From JAUVKT01 sp942491535 (GTDB taxonomy: Bacteria > Bacteroidota > Bacteroidia > Bacteroidales > VadinHA17): DNA of 64,000 nucleotides. Both the position numbers and the translations under genes were made by a program. Where the stretch lies: positions 124,001-188,000 of the forward strand of contig CALOBV010000006.1 in the NCBI GenBank assembly GCA_942491535.1, in the 5' to 3' direction. The notes beneath the pieces are model-generated. The model was not told the DNA's origin. It worked only from the letters and a program-made list of their open reading frames with translations, and made no database searches. Shown one piece after another: positions 25,577 to 34,227 of the stretch. The first letter of the stretch is position 1, and each line of letters opens with the position of its first letter.

Positions 25577-26956
25577 TTAGTCAGTATTTCTTAGTTCGAG
25601 AAGGTGGGATACCAGATTGTCGGGATTTATTGAAACCTGTTCGCCGCTGATCATATCCTTGAGCGTAACCTTATCATTAATGATCTCCTGTGCACCGGTC
25701 ATTATAACAAAGGGAATTCCCCTGGAATTTGCATAGATCATCTGCTTCTTTACCTTCGCATTATCAGGGTAGAGTTCGGCCTGTATTCCGGCTTCTCTTA
25801 TCCTTCTTAAGATATTTATTGCAGATATCTCCTCCTCTCCTCCAAAATTAATAAAGAGCACCATCACATCATTAGAACTCCTCTCAGGGAAGAGATCAAG
25901 GTTTAGCATTACATCATAAATTCTGTCGGCACCAAATGAAACACCTACTCCACTAACATCCTGCAGTCCAAAAATCCCGGTCAGATCATCATATCTGCCA
26001 CCGCCACAAATACTGCCAATAATATAATCAGTTGCTTTAACCTCAATAATAGCTCCGGTATAATAATTAAGGCCCCTTGCCAGTCTGAGGTCAAGCTCCA
26101 GTTTTGGAGAAAACTTATCATCAGCAGCATAATTTAGAAGTTTTTCCATTTCAGCGATACCCTCCAGTCCAGTTACTGAGTCTTTCAGGATTTCTTTCAG
26201 ACTATCCAGCTTCTGAAAATTAGTCCCTTCAAGAGAGAGAATTGGCTGTAGCTTTTCTACAGATGCTTCAGAAATTCCTCTTTCGATAAGTTCCTGATTA
26301 ACTTTCCCGATACCAATCTTTTCGAACTTATCTATTGCCACGGTGATATCGATTAGCCTATCCTTTTCTCCTATTATCTCAGCTATACCGCTTAATATCT
26401 TCCTGTTATTAAGTTTAATAATATTATCTACTTTCAGGTTTTCAAAAACCTCGCTAATAATCTGTAAGAGTTCGTACTCATTGTATATTGAATTACTGCC
26501 AATTACATCAACATCGCACTGATAAAACTCACGGTATCTTCCTTTTTGTGGTCGATCGGCCCTCCACACGGGTTGTATCTGGAATCTCTTAAATGGAAAA
26601 GTTATTTCATTCCTGTGCTGAACTACAAACCTGGCAAAGGGTACAGTTAAATCATACTTAAGGCCTTTTTCGGCTATCCGTGGTGTAAGCACACCACTGT
26701 CTACATCAGAAAGATCCGATTTATCAATTTTCGAGAGGTAGTCGCCACTATTTAAGATCCGGAACAATAATTTATCGCCTTCCTCTCCGTATTTTCCCAG
26801 AAGGGTTGAAAGATTCTCCATTGCAGGAGTTTCAAGAGGCTGATAGCCATATTTACGAAACACTTTCCTGATAGTGTCGAAGATATAATTGCGCCTGGTC
26901 ATTTCTTCAGGGCCAAAATCTCTGGTGCCTTTTGGGATGGATATATTTGAAGCCAT
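25577..26956 (-). CDS. hisS: Histidyl-tRNA synthetase
   Basis: The protein has 459 residues and is a class II aminoacyl-tRNA synthetase. GTRDFGPEEMTRR opens it; YDLTVPFARFV and QPVWRADRPQKGRYREF form motif 2; RGLNYYTGAIIEV and CGGGRYDDLTG form the histidine pocket and motif 3. A C-terminal anticodon-binding domain follows (about 360-455). It is convergent with the preceding operon, the two stop codons being only 4 bases apart. Confidence 0.96.
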   Translation of the reverse strand: MASNISIPKGTRDFGPEEMTRRNYIFDTIRKVFRKYGYQPLETPAMENLSTLLGKYGEEGDKLLFRILNSGDYLSKIDKSDLSDVDSGVLTPRIAEKGLKYDLTVPFARFVVQHRNEITFPFKRFQIQPVWRADRPQKGRYREFYQCDVDVIGSNSIYNEYELLQIISEVFENLKVDNIIKLNNRKILSGIAEIIGEKDRLIDITVAIDKFEKIGIGKVNQELIERGISEASVEKLQPILSLEGTNFQKLDSLKEILKDSVTGLEGIAEMEKLLNYAADDKFSPKLELDLRLARGLNYYTGAIIEVKATDYIIGSICGGGRYDDLTGIFGLQDVSGVGVSFGADRIYDVMLNLDLFPERSSNDVMVLFINFGGEEEISAINILRRIREAGIQAELYPDNAKVKKQMIYANSRGIPFVIMTGAQEIINDKVTLKDMISGEQVSINPDNLVSHLLELRNTD

Positions 26957-26977
26957 TTACACAGTTTTGTTACAGTG

Positions 26978-26985
26978 CAAAGCTA
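26978..26985 (-). promoter_or_regulatory. -7 box upstream of hisS
   Basis: The minus strand reads TAGCTTTG, a full TAnnTTTG match, 22 bases before the hisS start. Upstream of it the repeat array begins, so the -33 region lies in repetitive DNA. Confidence 0.5.
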
Positions 26986-27016
26986 CTTAAAAATGTTGAA
27001 GCGTTGAATTGTAAAA

Positions 27017-27122
27017 TTGTTGAATTGTTGAATTGTTGAATTGTTGAATTGTTGATCCGTCAGACGTATTTGATAAAACTGTTAAACTGTTAAATCGTTA
27101 AATTGTTAGTTGGTTGAATTGC
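27017..27122. repeat. 8-bp TTGTTGAA tandem repeat array between hisS and the DUF4870 gene
   Basis: Nearly five perfect copies of TTGTTGAA run from 27017 to 27055, followed by degenerate period-8 units (ACTGTTAA, ATCGTTAA and similar) to about 27122. The same unit occurs at 34228-34259 downstream of eno. The rest of this 220-bp gap (to 27176) is TTTTGCC-rich and holds no gene that I see. Confidence 0.75.
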
Positions 27123-27176
27123 TGGCAAATGACTCACCATTTGCCGTTCGCCTTTTGCCGTTTGTCTTTTGCCCTT

Positions 27177-27533
27177 CTATTGAATAAAGGGTATCATCAG
27201 GGGATACCTGTACTCTTCTCCCTTTGATGCTTTTATACTGGCAATAACCACACATACAAGCTCAAGTATTAGCAGGGCTCCGAGAATTACAAATCCGATA
27301 ATAATAAACATCAGGGGAATGCATATCAGGATGTATAATGCCATCGAAAGCTGGAAGTTCAGTGCAGCTTTACCATTCTGGTCTACCCAGCTTGACTCCT
27401 GTCTTTTTGACGACCAGCAAATTAGTGGTCCAATTATTCCGCCAAATGGAATAACCAGGCTGGCAAAGGTTGAAAGGTGGCAAAACATTGCCCAATTTCT
27501 TTCTGTCTCCGTTAATACTCTGATCTCGTTCAT
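27177..27533 (-). CDS. DUF4870 (Tic20-like) small membrane protein
   Basis: The protein has 118 residues. It starts with TETERNWAMFCHLSTFASLV, followed by GGIIGPLICWSSKRQES and VDQNGKAALNFQLSMALY, all typical of DUF4870. Three to four membrane helices make up most of the length. Members are small inner-membrane proteins of unknown function. It lies between repeat DNA and a secreted protein gene on the same strand. Confidence 0.82.
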   Translation of the reverse strand: MNEIRVLTETERNWAMFCHLSTFASLVIPFGGIIGPLICWSSKRQESSWVDQNGKAALNFQLSMALYILICIPLMFIIIGFVILGALLILELVCVVIASIKASKGEEYRYPLMIPFIQ

Positions 27534-27580
27534 ACTTCCTGTTTATATAAAGACGGTAAATCACTATAATCGCTGCATTA

Positions 27581-28432
27581 CTAGTATCGCCCGATCCTTT
27601 TCAGGTCGTTTACCAGCAATCCCTTTCTGTTCTTTGGTGTAATTTTATGCTCACCATAAAAATATATCATTCCGTCATCAGTCCCAATCAGCATTTTAAA
27701 ACACATCCCTCCTGCCCTGTCGCTTTCTGGTCCGACCATATGCAGAACAAGTGTATTCTCCTGTTTATTGATAATGGCGTCCCTTATCTCATCTTCGTTA
27801 ACCATCCTGATATCATTATCGTACAGACTATTTAACACAGATTCAGACCTCAGTTCCTGCACCAGATCTTCCTCTCCCAGCAAGATGGTCTTATCAGCCA
27901 GGTCGGGAATAAACTTATTATAATATTTGAGATATCTTTTCCCCGTTATACCGGGATCTTCTGACAGATGGCGCACATGTGTCTGCATAAACCTGAGTAC
28001 TATTCCAACCTTATATCCATATTCCATGTCGGCCTCACCTGCAAAAGATAGTGGTATTGCACACATCTCTGGCAAATCTTCTATCCGCCCCACATCTTTC
28101 CCCAGCAAAAGATTAATAAAGTTATAGACGGCACCTGACTTATCTTTATCAAATTTTGTCTCTGTCATGACTATAAACGAATAAGCCGGGTCTTCCCTCA
28201 TTGTATTAAACTCATCTACAGATATAAATTTATATGGCGTAATCTCCCAGTGCTCCTTCATAGCACTCTTAATGAAAGCATTGTAAGTAGAGAACATTGT
28301 ATTCTCCAGAACGACCAATGTTTCAGTTCCATAAAAACCTTTTATCTCATCAGCTGTAGGAAAGGGTGACTGCGAATAGACAGTACCGATAAAAAAGCTT
28401 AGTGCCAGCAGTGCAGTGATTTTTTTATACAT
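27581..28432 (-). CDS. Secreted protein of unknown function
   Basis: The protein has 283 residues with a signal peptide (MYKKITALLALSFFIGTVYS). The mature part is mixed alpha/beta without a domain I recognise. Visible landmarks are LVVLENTMFSTYNAFIKSAM and a C-terminal GMCFKMLIGTDDGMIYFYGEHKI. It starts 3 bp after the next upstream gene (28436-29173), so the two secreted proteins are probably made together. Confidence 0.65.
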   Translation of the reverse strand: MYKKITALLALSFFIGTVYSQSPFPTADEIKGFYGTETLVVLENTMFSTYNAFIKSAMKEHWEITPYKFISVDEFNTMREDPAYSFIVMTETKFDKDKSGAVYNFINLLLGKDVGRIEDLPEMCAIPLSFAGEADMEYGYKVGIVLRFMQTHVRHLSEDPGITGKRYLKYYNKFIPDLADKTILLGEEDLVQELRSESVLNSLYDNDIRMVNEDEIRDAIINKQENTLVLHMVGPESDRAGGMCFKMLIGTDDGMIYFYGEHKITPKNRKGLLVNDLKRIGRY

Positions 28433-28435
28433 GTT

Positions 28436-29173
28436 TTAATTATTTGGTAAATAGAGGGGATGATTCTCGTTATACATTCTAATAAAATAAAATGCCATTT
28501 GCTTCTTCTTCCTGGATAAACGGAGGTATTCATCATATAGTTCAGGATCTTTCATGATGAGCACTTCAACATTCTTAGGTTCATACTCTACCTCCCTACC
28601 GGTCTCAAAGTCAATTATGTATTGTTTTAACTCGTTTCGTGCAGTTGTTCTATATGGGTTATTATATCCATAGGGGCTATAGTAATTATAAGAGCTATAC
28701 CTGGAGTAGGAATAAGGATCATAGTAGCCATATGGATATCCACTACTATAGCCCCTGTCATAAGTAGTAATATCTGCCACATAATGACATATTTTCCCAA
28801 CAAATGTTATCCGGTGAAAATTACCCTGTAACTGACGGTAAAGAATACCGTTCCTGGAATATCCCCATAAGCTGGAAACTTCTATTTCCTGCCTGATTCC
28901 CAGGGCATCAAAGAAGTATATGCTCTTGTTTTCAACAATATTCTTAAAGAAATCTCTTGAATTATAATCTGTTGATGTAACTATCTTGGCTTTTGGAATG
29001 GGATCGTTTTTTTGCACCTGTTCAAAATTTACATAAAAACCATCCTTAAACCGGAAGTCCGGAGTATACCTTACCAATCCGGTTGTGTCCTGTTGTGCAA
29101 TACCGGATAGCAGATATTGAGTCATAATCAATAATGAAATAAACAGTCGTCTCATCGTCTCATTTTTAAACAT
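28436..29173 (-). CDS. Secreted protein of unknown function with a Tyr-rich stretch
   Basis: The protein has 245 residues from ATG 29173, which has GAGG ten bases upstream; a TTG at 29188 and an ATG at 29155 are alternatives. A signal peptide (LFISLLIMTQYLLSGIAQ) leads a globular part. Residues about 148-183 form a low-complexity Tyr/Ser/Gly/Pro region with YGYYDPYSYSRYSSYNYYS. A conserved-looking C-terminal helix ends ENHPLYLPNN. No function can be assigned. Confidence 0.65.
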   Translation of the reverse strand: MFKNETMRRLFISLLIMTQYLLSGIAQQDTTGLVRYTPDFRFKDGFYVNFEQVQKNDPIPKAKIVTSTDYNSRDFFKNIVENKSIYFFDALGIRQEIEVSSLWGYSRNGILYRQLQGNFHRITFVGKICHYVADITTYDRGYSSGYPYGYYDPYSYSRYSSYNYYSPYGYNNPYRTTARNELKQYIIDFETGREVEYEPKNVEVLIMKDPELYDEYLRLSRKKKQMAFYFIRMYNENHPLYLPNN

Positions 29174-29204
29174 AGTGTATGTCCTCAAATATCATACCGA
29201 GGGA

Positions 29205-29212
29205 ACAAATTT
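29205..29212 (-). promoter_or_regulatory. -7 box upstream of the two secreted-protein genes
   Basis: The minus strand reads TAAATTTG, a full match to TAnnTTTG, 32 bases upstream of ATG 29173. Confidence 0.48.
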
Positions 29213-29283
29213 AATCTTTTAAGATTAAGGTTGAAAAAGAATTTTCATATCTTTACCTCTTGTCAATAACTCTTATCCGGGAA

Positions 29284-30645
29284 ATGGGATTAAAACAAGA
29301 GAAAGGTGATAGAAGGGAATCTACACTTTCGCAATTATTATCTGGCCTAAAGAAGAAAAAGATAAGATCTTTTCTTTTCATCGGTATGATTCTATTTGCT
29401 ATTGGAAGTATAGTATTTGTAATTCTTGAACTTTCTATTCCACTCATTATCTGCCTTGTTTTCGTTCTTATATGTGCTATTGTTATTATTCAGGATTTTA
29501 ATAGCGAGTTTCTTCGAATGGATTCAAAAGTTGATGAGATTCAAAAAGTGATTGAGCAGAAGGAAGAGTATCTTTCTGCCTTCTCGCATCGTATCAGGAC
29601 ACCTCTTAATAATTTCTCCTTTATTATTGATTACCTGATGGAATCTAACCCGGAAGGCAACCAGAAGGAAATGCTCGAAACACTTATTGCATCAACAACA
29701 AATATGGTTGAAGCAGTAAATGAACTGTCGATGAAAACTGCCCAGGAGATTTCCTATGTGCCAAGAAAGGATATACAATTCAATCTTTTTTCTGCCTTAT
29801 CGAGTACAGTTGAGCTATTCGAAGCCAATACCGACAATAATATTAAATTTAACCTTGAGCAATCAGATACCCTTGATATAAGCTACCTGGGAGACCCTAT
29901 AACTATCAAGCAAATTTTCCTTGATCTCTTCAGTACCATATCGTCTGCAAAGGGTAATCCCTCATTTGTAAGCATATTACTAAAAAAAGAAGGCAGCTTA
30001 AAGAACAGGCAGGTAATCAGGGTTGATATTACAGCTGACGAAAAAATTCCCGGCTTCACTATCAGTGAGGTAAAAAACTCGTCAAAGGATAGCATGGCAG
30101 TTAAACTTATTTCGGGCATTGGGGGTAAAATAAGTTCCACTATATCAGATGATAGCTCAGTTTTTTCATTTACTCTCCCTCTTGAGATTGCGCCGGAGGA
30201 GGAAGGGCAGAGCAAAGTAGCAGAAAGGATCAAGAAATTAAATATAGAATCCCGACAGCAAAAGAAGCTATCAGATGCTAATATATTACTGGTTGAAGAT
30301 AATCCTACCAATCAAAAGATTGTACTTATTACCCTGAAGAGCATAGTTAAAAATATAGACACAGCTGAGACGGGCAAAGAAGCTCTTGACCAATTTGGCA
30401 AATCTAATTATGATATTATTCTGATGGATATACAGTTGCCTGTAATGGATGGCATAACCGTTGCCAGAAAAATAAGAGAGATAGAAAAAAGTACCAGCCA
30501 GCACACACCTATTATTGCTATTACAGCCAATGCAATGATAGGTGATAAGGAGAAATGTCTATCAGCCGGCATAGATGATTATCTAAGTAAACCATTTCAG
30601 CCTTCTCAGCTAATAAAGATTATTGAGAGATTCGTTACTTCTTAA
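29284..30645 (+). CDS. Hybrid histidine kinase with degenerate ATPase domain and C-terminal receiver
   Basis: The protein has 453 residues from ATG 29284. Two membrane helices occur at about 29-52 and 54-72, with almost no periplasmic loop. A dimerisation domain has an intact H-box (FSHRIRTPLNN, H102). The ATP-binding region (about 165-300) lacks the expected N-box Asn (QIFLDLFSTISSAKG) and a recognisable DxGxG. Only a G2-like GIGGKISS and the final FSFTLPL remain. The receiver (about 333-450) is canonical with D382 in MDIQLPVMDG and a LSKPF lysine. It may work as a phosphatase or phosphotransfer protein rather than a kinase. It is convergent with the SpoIIE phosphatase gene. Confidence 0.8.
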   Translation: MGLKQEKGDRRESTLSQLLSGLKKKKIRSFLFIGMILFAIGSIVFVILELSIPLIICLVFVLICAIVIIQDFNSEFLRMDSKVDEIQKVIEQKEEYLSAFSHRIRTPLNNFSFIIDYLMESNPEGNQKEMLETLIASTTNMVEAVNELSMKTAQEISYVPRKDIQFNLFSALSSTVELFEANTDNNIKFNLEQSDTLDISYLGDPITIKQIFLDLFSTISSAKGNPSFVSILLKKEGSLKNRQVIRVDITADEKIPGFTISEVKNSSKDSMAVKLISGIGGKISSTISDDSSVFSFTLPLEIAPEEEGQSKVAERIKKLNIESRQQKKLSDANILLVEDNPTNQKIVLITLKSIVKNIDTAETGKEALDQFGKSNYDIILMDIQLPVMDGITVARKIREIEKSTSQHTPIIAITANAMIGDKEKCLSAGIDDYLSKPFQPSQLIKIIERFVTS

Positions 30646-30652
30646 CAGTATC

Positions 30653-31633
30653 TCAGAGAGGACGAAAACCCAGAACCATTAGATCATCAACCTGATCATT
30701 ATTTCGTTTCCACGACTCTATTGATTCTTTCAGAAGAGATTTTTGTTCTTCCATTGGGAAGTTATGAATAGTAAGGAGGAGGTGTCTGAATCGTCTGAAC
30801 ATAAATTTCTTATTATTCGGTCCTCCGAACTGATCAGTATAACCATCTGAAAACATATAGATTACGTCTCCATCCAGGAGTGAAATCTGGTTATTAGTAA
30901 ATATATTAGAGACATCCACACCTATGCTCAGCCTGTCGCCTTTAATTTCAATAAGTTTGTTTTCCCTGATGATATAGAGAGGGAAGAATGCTCCTGCATA
31001 GTCGAGTGTCTTCTTTTCAAGATCAATTACGCACAGCCCCATATCCATCCCATCCTTCATTATCCTATCTTGTTCCTCATCACGATTAAAGGTCCTTTCA
31101 ATTCCCTTACTCATAACTGAAAGTACTTCTGAAGGCTTTCTTATTTTCTGGTCGATAATAATTTTGTTCAGAAGTTCTACTCCAATCATCGACATAAAAG
31201 CCCCTGGAACACCATGTCCTGTACAATCGGCTGCAACAACGAATATTCTGTTTAAATTTTTTCGTACCCAGTAAAAATCACCACTTACAATCTCCTTTGG
31301 ACTGAAGAATACGAATGCATCACGAAGCACTTTTTTAAAATATAAGTCAGATGGAAGGAGCGACTGCTGTATATAGCTGGCGTATACAAGACTATCGGTA
31401 ATATCCCTGTTTTTGTTTTCGAGCTCTTCTCTTTGCCTTTCTATCTCATTATAGGCCAGATCCTTTTCTTTCAACAACTTACGGGCCTGTGTCAGGCTCC
31501 TCGACTGAAATCTGATAAATAGATATATCAGAAAGCCAAACCAGGCAGCATAGGCAATATAATGATATATTGTATTACCTATAATATCAAATTTCGGTTC
31601 TAATGCTATAAATATAAAGGCAAATTCAGACAC
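30653..31633 (-). CDS. SpoIIE/RsbU-type PP2C serine phosphatase with membrane anchor
   Basis: The protein has 326 residues from a GTG start; no ATG exists before an upstream stop. One membrane helix (about 23-42) is followed by a coiled coil (about 48-80, ARKLLKEKDLAYNEIERQREELENKN). The PP2C domain has SGDFYWV, ADCTGHGVPGAFMSMIG, GMDMGLCVID, and FSDGYTDQFGG with the metal-binding Asp residues. Such enzymes dephosphorylate anti-sigma-factor antagonists or similar proteins. A seven-transmembrane or TPR sensor, often fused to this type in Bacteroidetes, is missing here. Confidence 0.87.
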   Translation of the reverse strand: MSEFAFIFIALEPKFDIIGNTIYHYIAYAAWFGFLIYLFIRFQSRSLTQARKLLKEKDLAYNEIERQREELENKNRDITDSLVYASYIQQSLLPSDLYFKKVLRDAFVFFSPKEIVSGDFYWVRKNLNRIFVVAADCTGHGVPGAFMSMIGVELLNKIIIDQKIRKPSEVLSVMSKGIERTFNRDEEQDRIMKDGMDMGLCVIDLEKKTLDYAGAFFPLYIIRENKLIEIKGDRLSIGVDVSNIFTNNQISLLDGDVIYMFSDGYTDQFGGPNNKKFMFRRFRHLLLTIHNFPMEEQKSLLKESIESWKRNNDQVDDLMVLGFRPL

Positions 31634-31715
31634 TCAAATCATTATCAATTTCCTGGACCCTTTCAGCACCTAAATTATAAGATAATCTTCTCTATAACAA
31701 CAGGTGCGGCAATAA

Positions 31716-33587
31716 TTAATTAATCACTTCAGCATCTCCTTTGAAAAGCAGGTTGCTAATTTTGACAGATGGAGAATCAATTTTAGCGCCCAATCCCAGA
31801 TTATCCCATAAGTTATCAATTTTATCAATAGTCTCACCATCAGACACTACAACATTTGGCCAGCTCCTTGGGAAATTATCAGAGGGATGAGCTTTCGAGG
31901 TGGAATTAATAATAAAATTATTTCGTTTTCTTGAAATATCCCTTACAGGATCTGTATTTGATAAAATCTGCCAGCAGGCCAGAAACATATCTTTCAGCTT
32001 GATTTTATAATCAAGCACAAAAACAACAAGACCATCAGACCCTGATATCAGCGACTCTATTTCTTTTTTCCAATTATACTCTTTATCAACACCTACGAAG
32101 ATTATCGGGATATTTTCATTAAACAGATCATGATTTATTGATTTTATAGCAACATTACCATTCGTTCTCAGAATATTTCCCGGAGCTGCAATATTCATTT
32201 CCCTGTTTTTTCTCCTTGCGCTAAGCTCTTCCCTGTGCTTACGGGTGGCATCAATTCCCATCTTCCCTCCGAAAGAAAAATTATCTGATGAATGATCCAG
32301 TATATCAAGAGGACCCTTCTGCATTATCAGATCAGAAGCAAAGTCGCAATTTTCAAAAACCCTTCTGGCAACATCTTTATAATCAAGAAGATCAGCATCT
32401 TTATCCAGTACTATGATAAATTTACTGAACATCATCTGCCCTGCTCCAAATAGTCCATTAATCACCTTCATTCCCTGACCGGGATAGCTCTTTTCAATTT
32501 TTACCAGAACCAGGTTATGGGCTACTCCAGCTGACGGCAGGTGAAAATCAACAATATCCTGTTGAAGAGCAAGTTTTACAGGGTAAAGAAATAATCTTTC
32601 AGTTGCAAGTCCTATTACTGCATCTTCCTGTGGTGGCACGCCTACTATTGTGGCCGGAAAAACTGCATCTTTACGGTGCGTAATAGCCGTGACATGAAAG
32701 GCCGGATACCAGTCGGCCAGTGAATAAAACCCGGTGTGATCGCCAAAGGGACCCTCCCATAAAAGGTCTTCTGAAGGATCGACATATCCTTCTATAACAA
32801 AATCCACATCTTCAGGAACCCAGATATCCTGGGTAAGGCACTTTACCATGCTTACTCTCTTTCGGCGTAGATAGCCTGCGAGCATATACTCATCCATGCC
32901 TTCCGGCATAGGAGCTGTTGACGAGTAGGTATATACGGGATCACCACCGAGGGTTACAACGACTGGCATTATCTTACCGAGATCCTTATATTTATTATAG
33001 TGATTTGCCCCGGTTTTATGTCTGTGCCAGTGCATTCCTGTTGTTTGTTTATCAAAGATCTGCATCCTGTACATTCCGGCATTAACTTCACCCGAAACAG
33101 GATTCCTTGTATGAACAACAGGCAGGGTAATAAATCGTCCTCCGTCATGGGGCCAGCACTTCAAGACCGGTAATAAATTAAGATCCGGCTTATTAAGCAC
33201 AATATCCTGGCATGCACCTCTCCCCTTTCTTTTTTTGGGGATACTCACCATTAATTTAGACAGGTGTGGCAGGAGCTTTATCTTCGACCACAGGCCCTTG
33301 CTTTCGCCTCCTGCTTTCTTATATATCTGCTCGAGCTCCTTACCGGCTTCCTCAAGATTATCTCTCCCGATAGCCATGCTCATTCTCTCTACCGAGCCAA
33401 ACATATTTATCAGCAGGGGAAACTCAGTACCGTTATTCTCAAAAAGTAATGCCTTACCTCCTGACTTATAAACCCTGTCTGCTATTTCAGTTATCTCCAG
33501 CTCAGGGTTAACATAGGTATCAATTCTGTGAAGCTGTTCTTTATCTTCCAGTGCTTTTATAAAATCGTTTAATCCGTTAAATGGCAT
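31716..33587 (-). CDS. UbiD-family decarboxylase (probable menaquinone pathway)
   Basis: The protein has 623 residues, the long form common in Bacteroidetes. Family motifs are NAGMYRMQIFDKQTTGMHWHRHK in the prenyl-FMN/metal region, PQEDAVIGLATERLF with the catalytic Glu, and VEGYVDPSEDLLWEGPFGDHTGFYS. UbiD enzymes use prenylated FMN made by UbiX to decarboxylate aromatic or unsaturated acids. In quinone-producing Bacteroidetes a UbiD homologue is thought to serve menaquinone synthesis. No UbiX gene is in this window. The gene has its own -7 box and stands alone. Confidence 0.88.
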   Translation of the reverse strand: MPFNGLNDFIKALEDKEQLHRIDTYVNPELEITEIADRVYKSGGKALLFENNGTEFPLLINMFGSVERMSMAIGRDNLEEAGKELEQIYKKAGGESKGLWSKIKLLPHLSKLMVSIPKKRKGRGACQDIVLNKPDLNLLPVLKCWPHDGGRFITLPVVHTRNPVSGEVNAGMYRMQIFDKQTTGMHWHRHKTGANHYNKYKDLGKIMPVVVTLGGDPVYTYSSTAPMPEGMDEYMLAGYLRRKRVSMVKCLTQDIWVPEDVDFVIEGYVDPSEDLLWEGPFGDHTGFYSLADWYPAFHVTAITHRKDAVFPATIVGVPPQEDAVIGLATERLFLYPVKLALQQDIVDFHLPSAGVAHNLVLVKIEKSYPGQGMKVINGLFGAGQMMFSKFIIVLDKDADLLDYKDVARRVFENCDFASDLIMQKGPLDILDHSSDNFSFGGKMGIDATRKHREELSARRKNREMNIAAPGNILRTNGNVAIKSINHDLFNENIPIIFVGVDKEYNWKKEIESLISGSDGLVVFVLDYKIKLKDMFLACWQILSNTDPVRDISRKRNNFIINSTSKAHPSDNFPRSWPNVVVSDGETIDKIDNLWDNLGLGAKIDSPSVKISNLLFKGDAEVIN

Positions 33588-33604
33588 ATCTGTATATTAT
33601 TTTG

Positions 33605-33612
33605 CAAATATA
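33605..33612 (-). promoter_or_regulatory. -7 box upstream of the UbiD gene
   Basis: The minus strand reads TATATTTG, matching TAnnTTTG, 18 bases upstream of the start codon. The -33 position falls in a GTTGAAAAA repeat. Confidence 0.5.
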
Positions 33613-33620
33613 CCCAATAA

Positions 33621-33673
33621 GAAGGTTGAAAAAGTTGAAAAAGTTGAAAAAATGAAAAGGTTGAGAAGGTTGA
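33621..33673. repeat. 9-bp GTTGA-type tandem repeat
   Basis: Six units of about nine bases (GAAGGTTGA, AAAAGTTGA, AAAAGTTGA, AAAAATGA, AAAGGTTGA, GAAGGTTGA) lie upstream of the UbiD gene. They cover its expected -33 promoter region, so unit number could alter expression. Confidence 0.65.
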
Positions 33674-33750
33674 AAACCTGCCAGCAGGAAGGGCTTCAGA
33701 CTTAATACTTGAGAGCCTTTTATCGTTCGCTTTCGTCTTTAGTGTTCATT

Positions 33751-33789
33751 AAAACAAAAATGGGAGCTACTCTAGACGAATAGTTCCCA
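33751..33789 (-). terminator. Terminator of the structured RNA
   Basis: On the minus strand TGGGAACTA (33789-33781) pairs with TAGCTCCCA (33769-33761) with one mismatch. It is followed by TTTTTGTTTT. The T-run is on the minus strand only, which sets the direction of the RNA. Confidence 0.75.
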
Positions 33790-34078
33790 TTTCACCTCCT
33801 GTAACCGAAGTTACTTTTGGTGCCAAGTTACTGTTATTGTGGCTGGCTGTTCCGACCGAAGTCTTTCCAACCCTTACCTTTTTGCTGCACCTGTTACAAT
33901 GCTGCCTTCCGGTTGTCCGTTCCTTCGCCTTGCGGCTCTCTTCCCGGACGCGATGCCTTTCGGCCCGCGGCTCTCTCCTGATGCAGACCCGAGGGTCCGT
34001 TCGAAACTTTCCTGATCTCAATTAAGTTATCTTTCCTGTTTCCATCTGGTTTGAGCACCTTTTATCGCTCACTTGGTA
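33755..34078 (-). ncRNA. Unassigned structured RNA, about 320 nt, with its own promoter and terminator
   Basis: This GC-rich segment lies in the 930-bp gap between UbiD and eno. On the minus strand it contains many short stems with stable tetraloops. They are GACC-CTCG-GGTC (33997-33986), GCC-GAAA-GGC (33964-33955) inside CGCG/CGCG, GCC-GCAA-GGC (33936-33927) inside TCCG/CGGA, and GAC-TTCG-GTC (33863-33854) inside GGTTGG/CCAGCC with an outer GGTGC/GCACC. Last is GTAAC-TTCG-GTTAC (33814-33801). A consensus promoter lies just upstream and a hairpin with T-run ends it. It is not tmRNA (no tRNA-like end). The RNase P core sequences (GAGGAAAGTCC, and the purine-rich P4 strand) are not both present. 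Open frames of 84 and 62 codons here look like by-products of the structure. Its identity is unknown to me. Confidence 0.68.
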
Positions 34079-34081
34079 TAT

Positions 34082-34112
34082 CAAATATATATTAGAATAT
34101 CTATGCTGCCAA
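34082..34112 (-). promoter_or_regulatory. Complete Bacteroidetes-type promoter of the structured RNA
   Basis: On the minus strand TTG (34112-34110), a 20-bp spacer and TATATTTG (34089-34082) give a full -33/-7 match. Transcription would start near 34078. No protein start follows, which supports an RNA gene. The interval from here to eno (34113-34517) otherwise holds only short repeats and an imperfect hairpin at 34264-34298 (ACAGGAT / ATCCTGT). Confidence 0.72.
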
Positions 34113-34227
34113 GAAATTTTAATTGTTCTTTTTAACCAGGTATTAACAGGTATTATTAACAATTGTTAATAATTTAATAATATTAAGGTACGGTCGGCTT
34201 TAGAGAGATAATATTAAACATCAACTA

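Noticed and set aside
33767..34025. Open frames of 84 codons (minus) and 62 codons (plus) in the GC-rich gap after eno
   Set aside because: Both frames lie over the tetraloop hairpins. The minus one is a run of Arg/Lys/Glu typical of translated structured RNA. Promoter and terminator fit an RNA gene better.
33755..34078. RNase P RNA as the identity of the structured RNA
   Set aside because: AGGAAAGT and AGGTAAGGGT fragments look similar, but the GAGGAAAGTCC core and the matching GAGCAAG..CCAAATAG strand are missing, and the order does not fit. A covariance-model search could overturn this.
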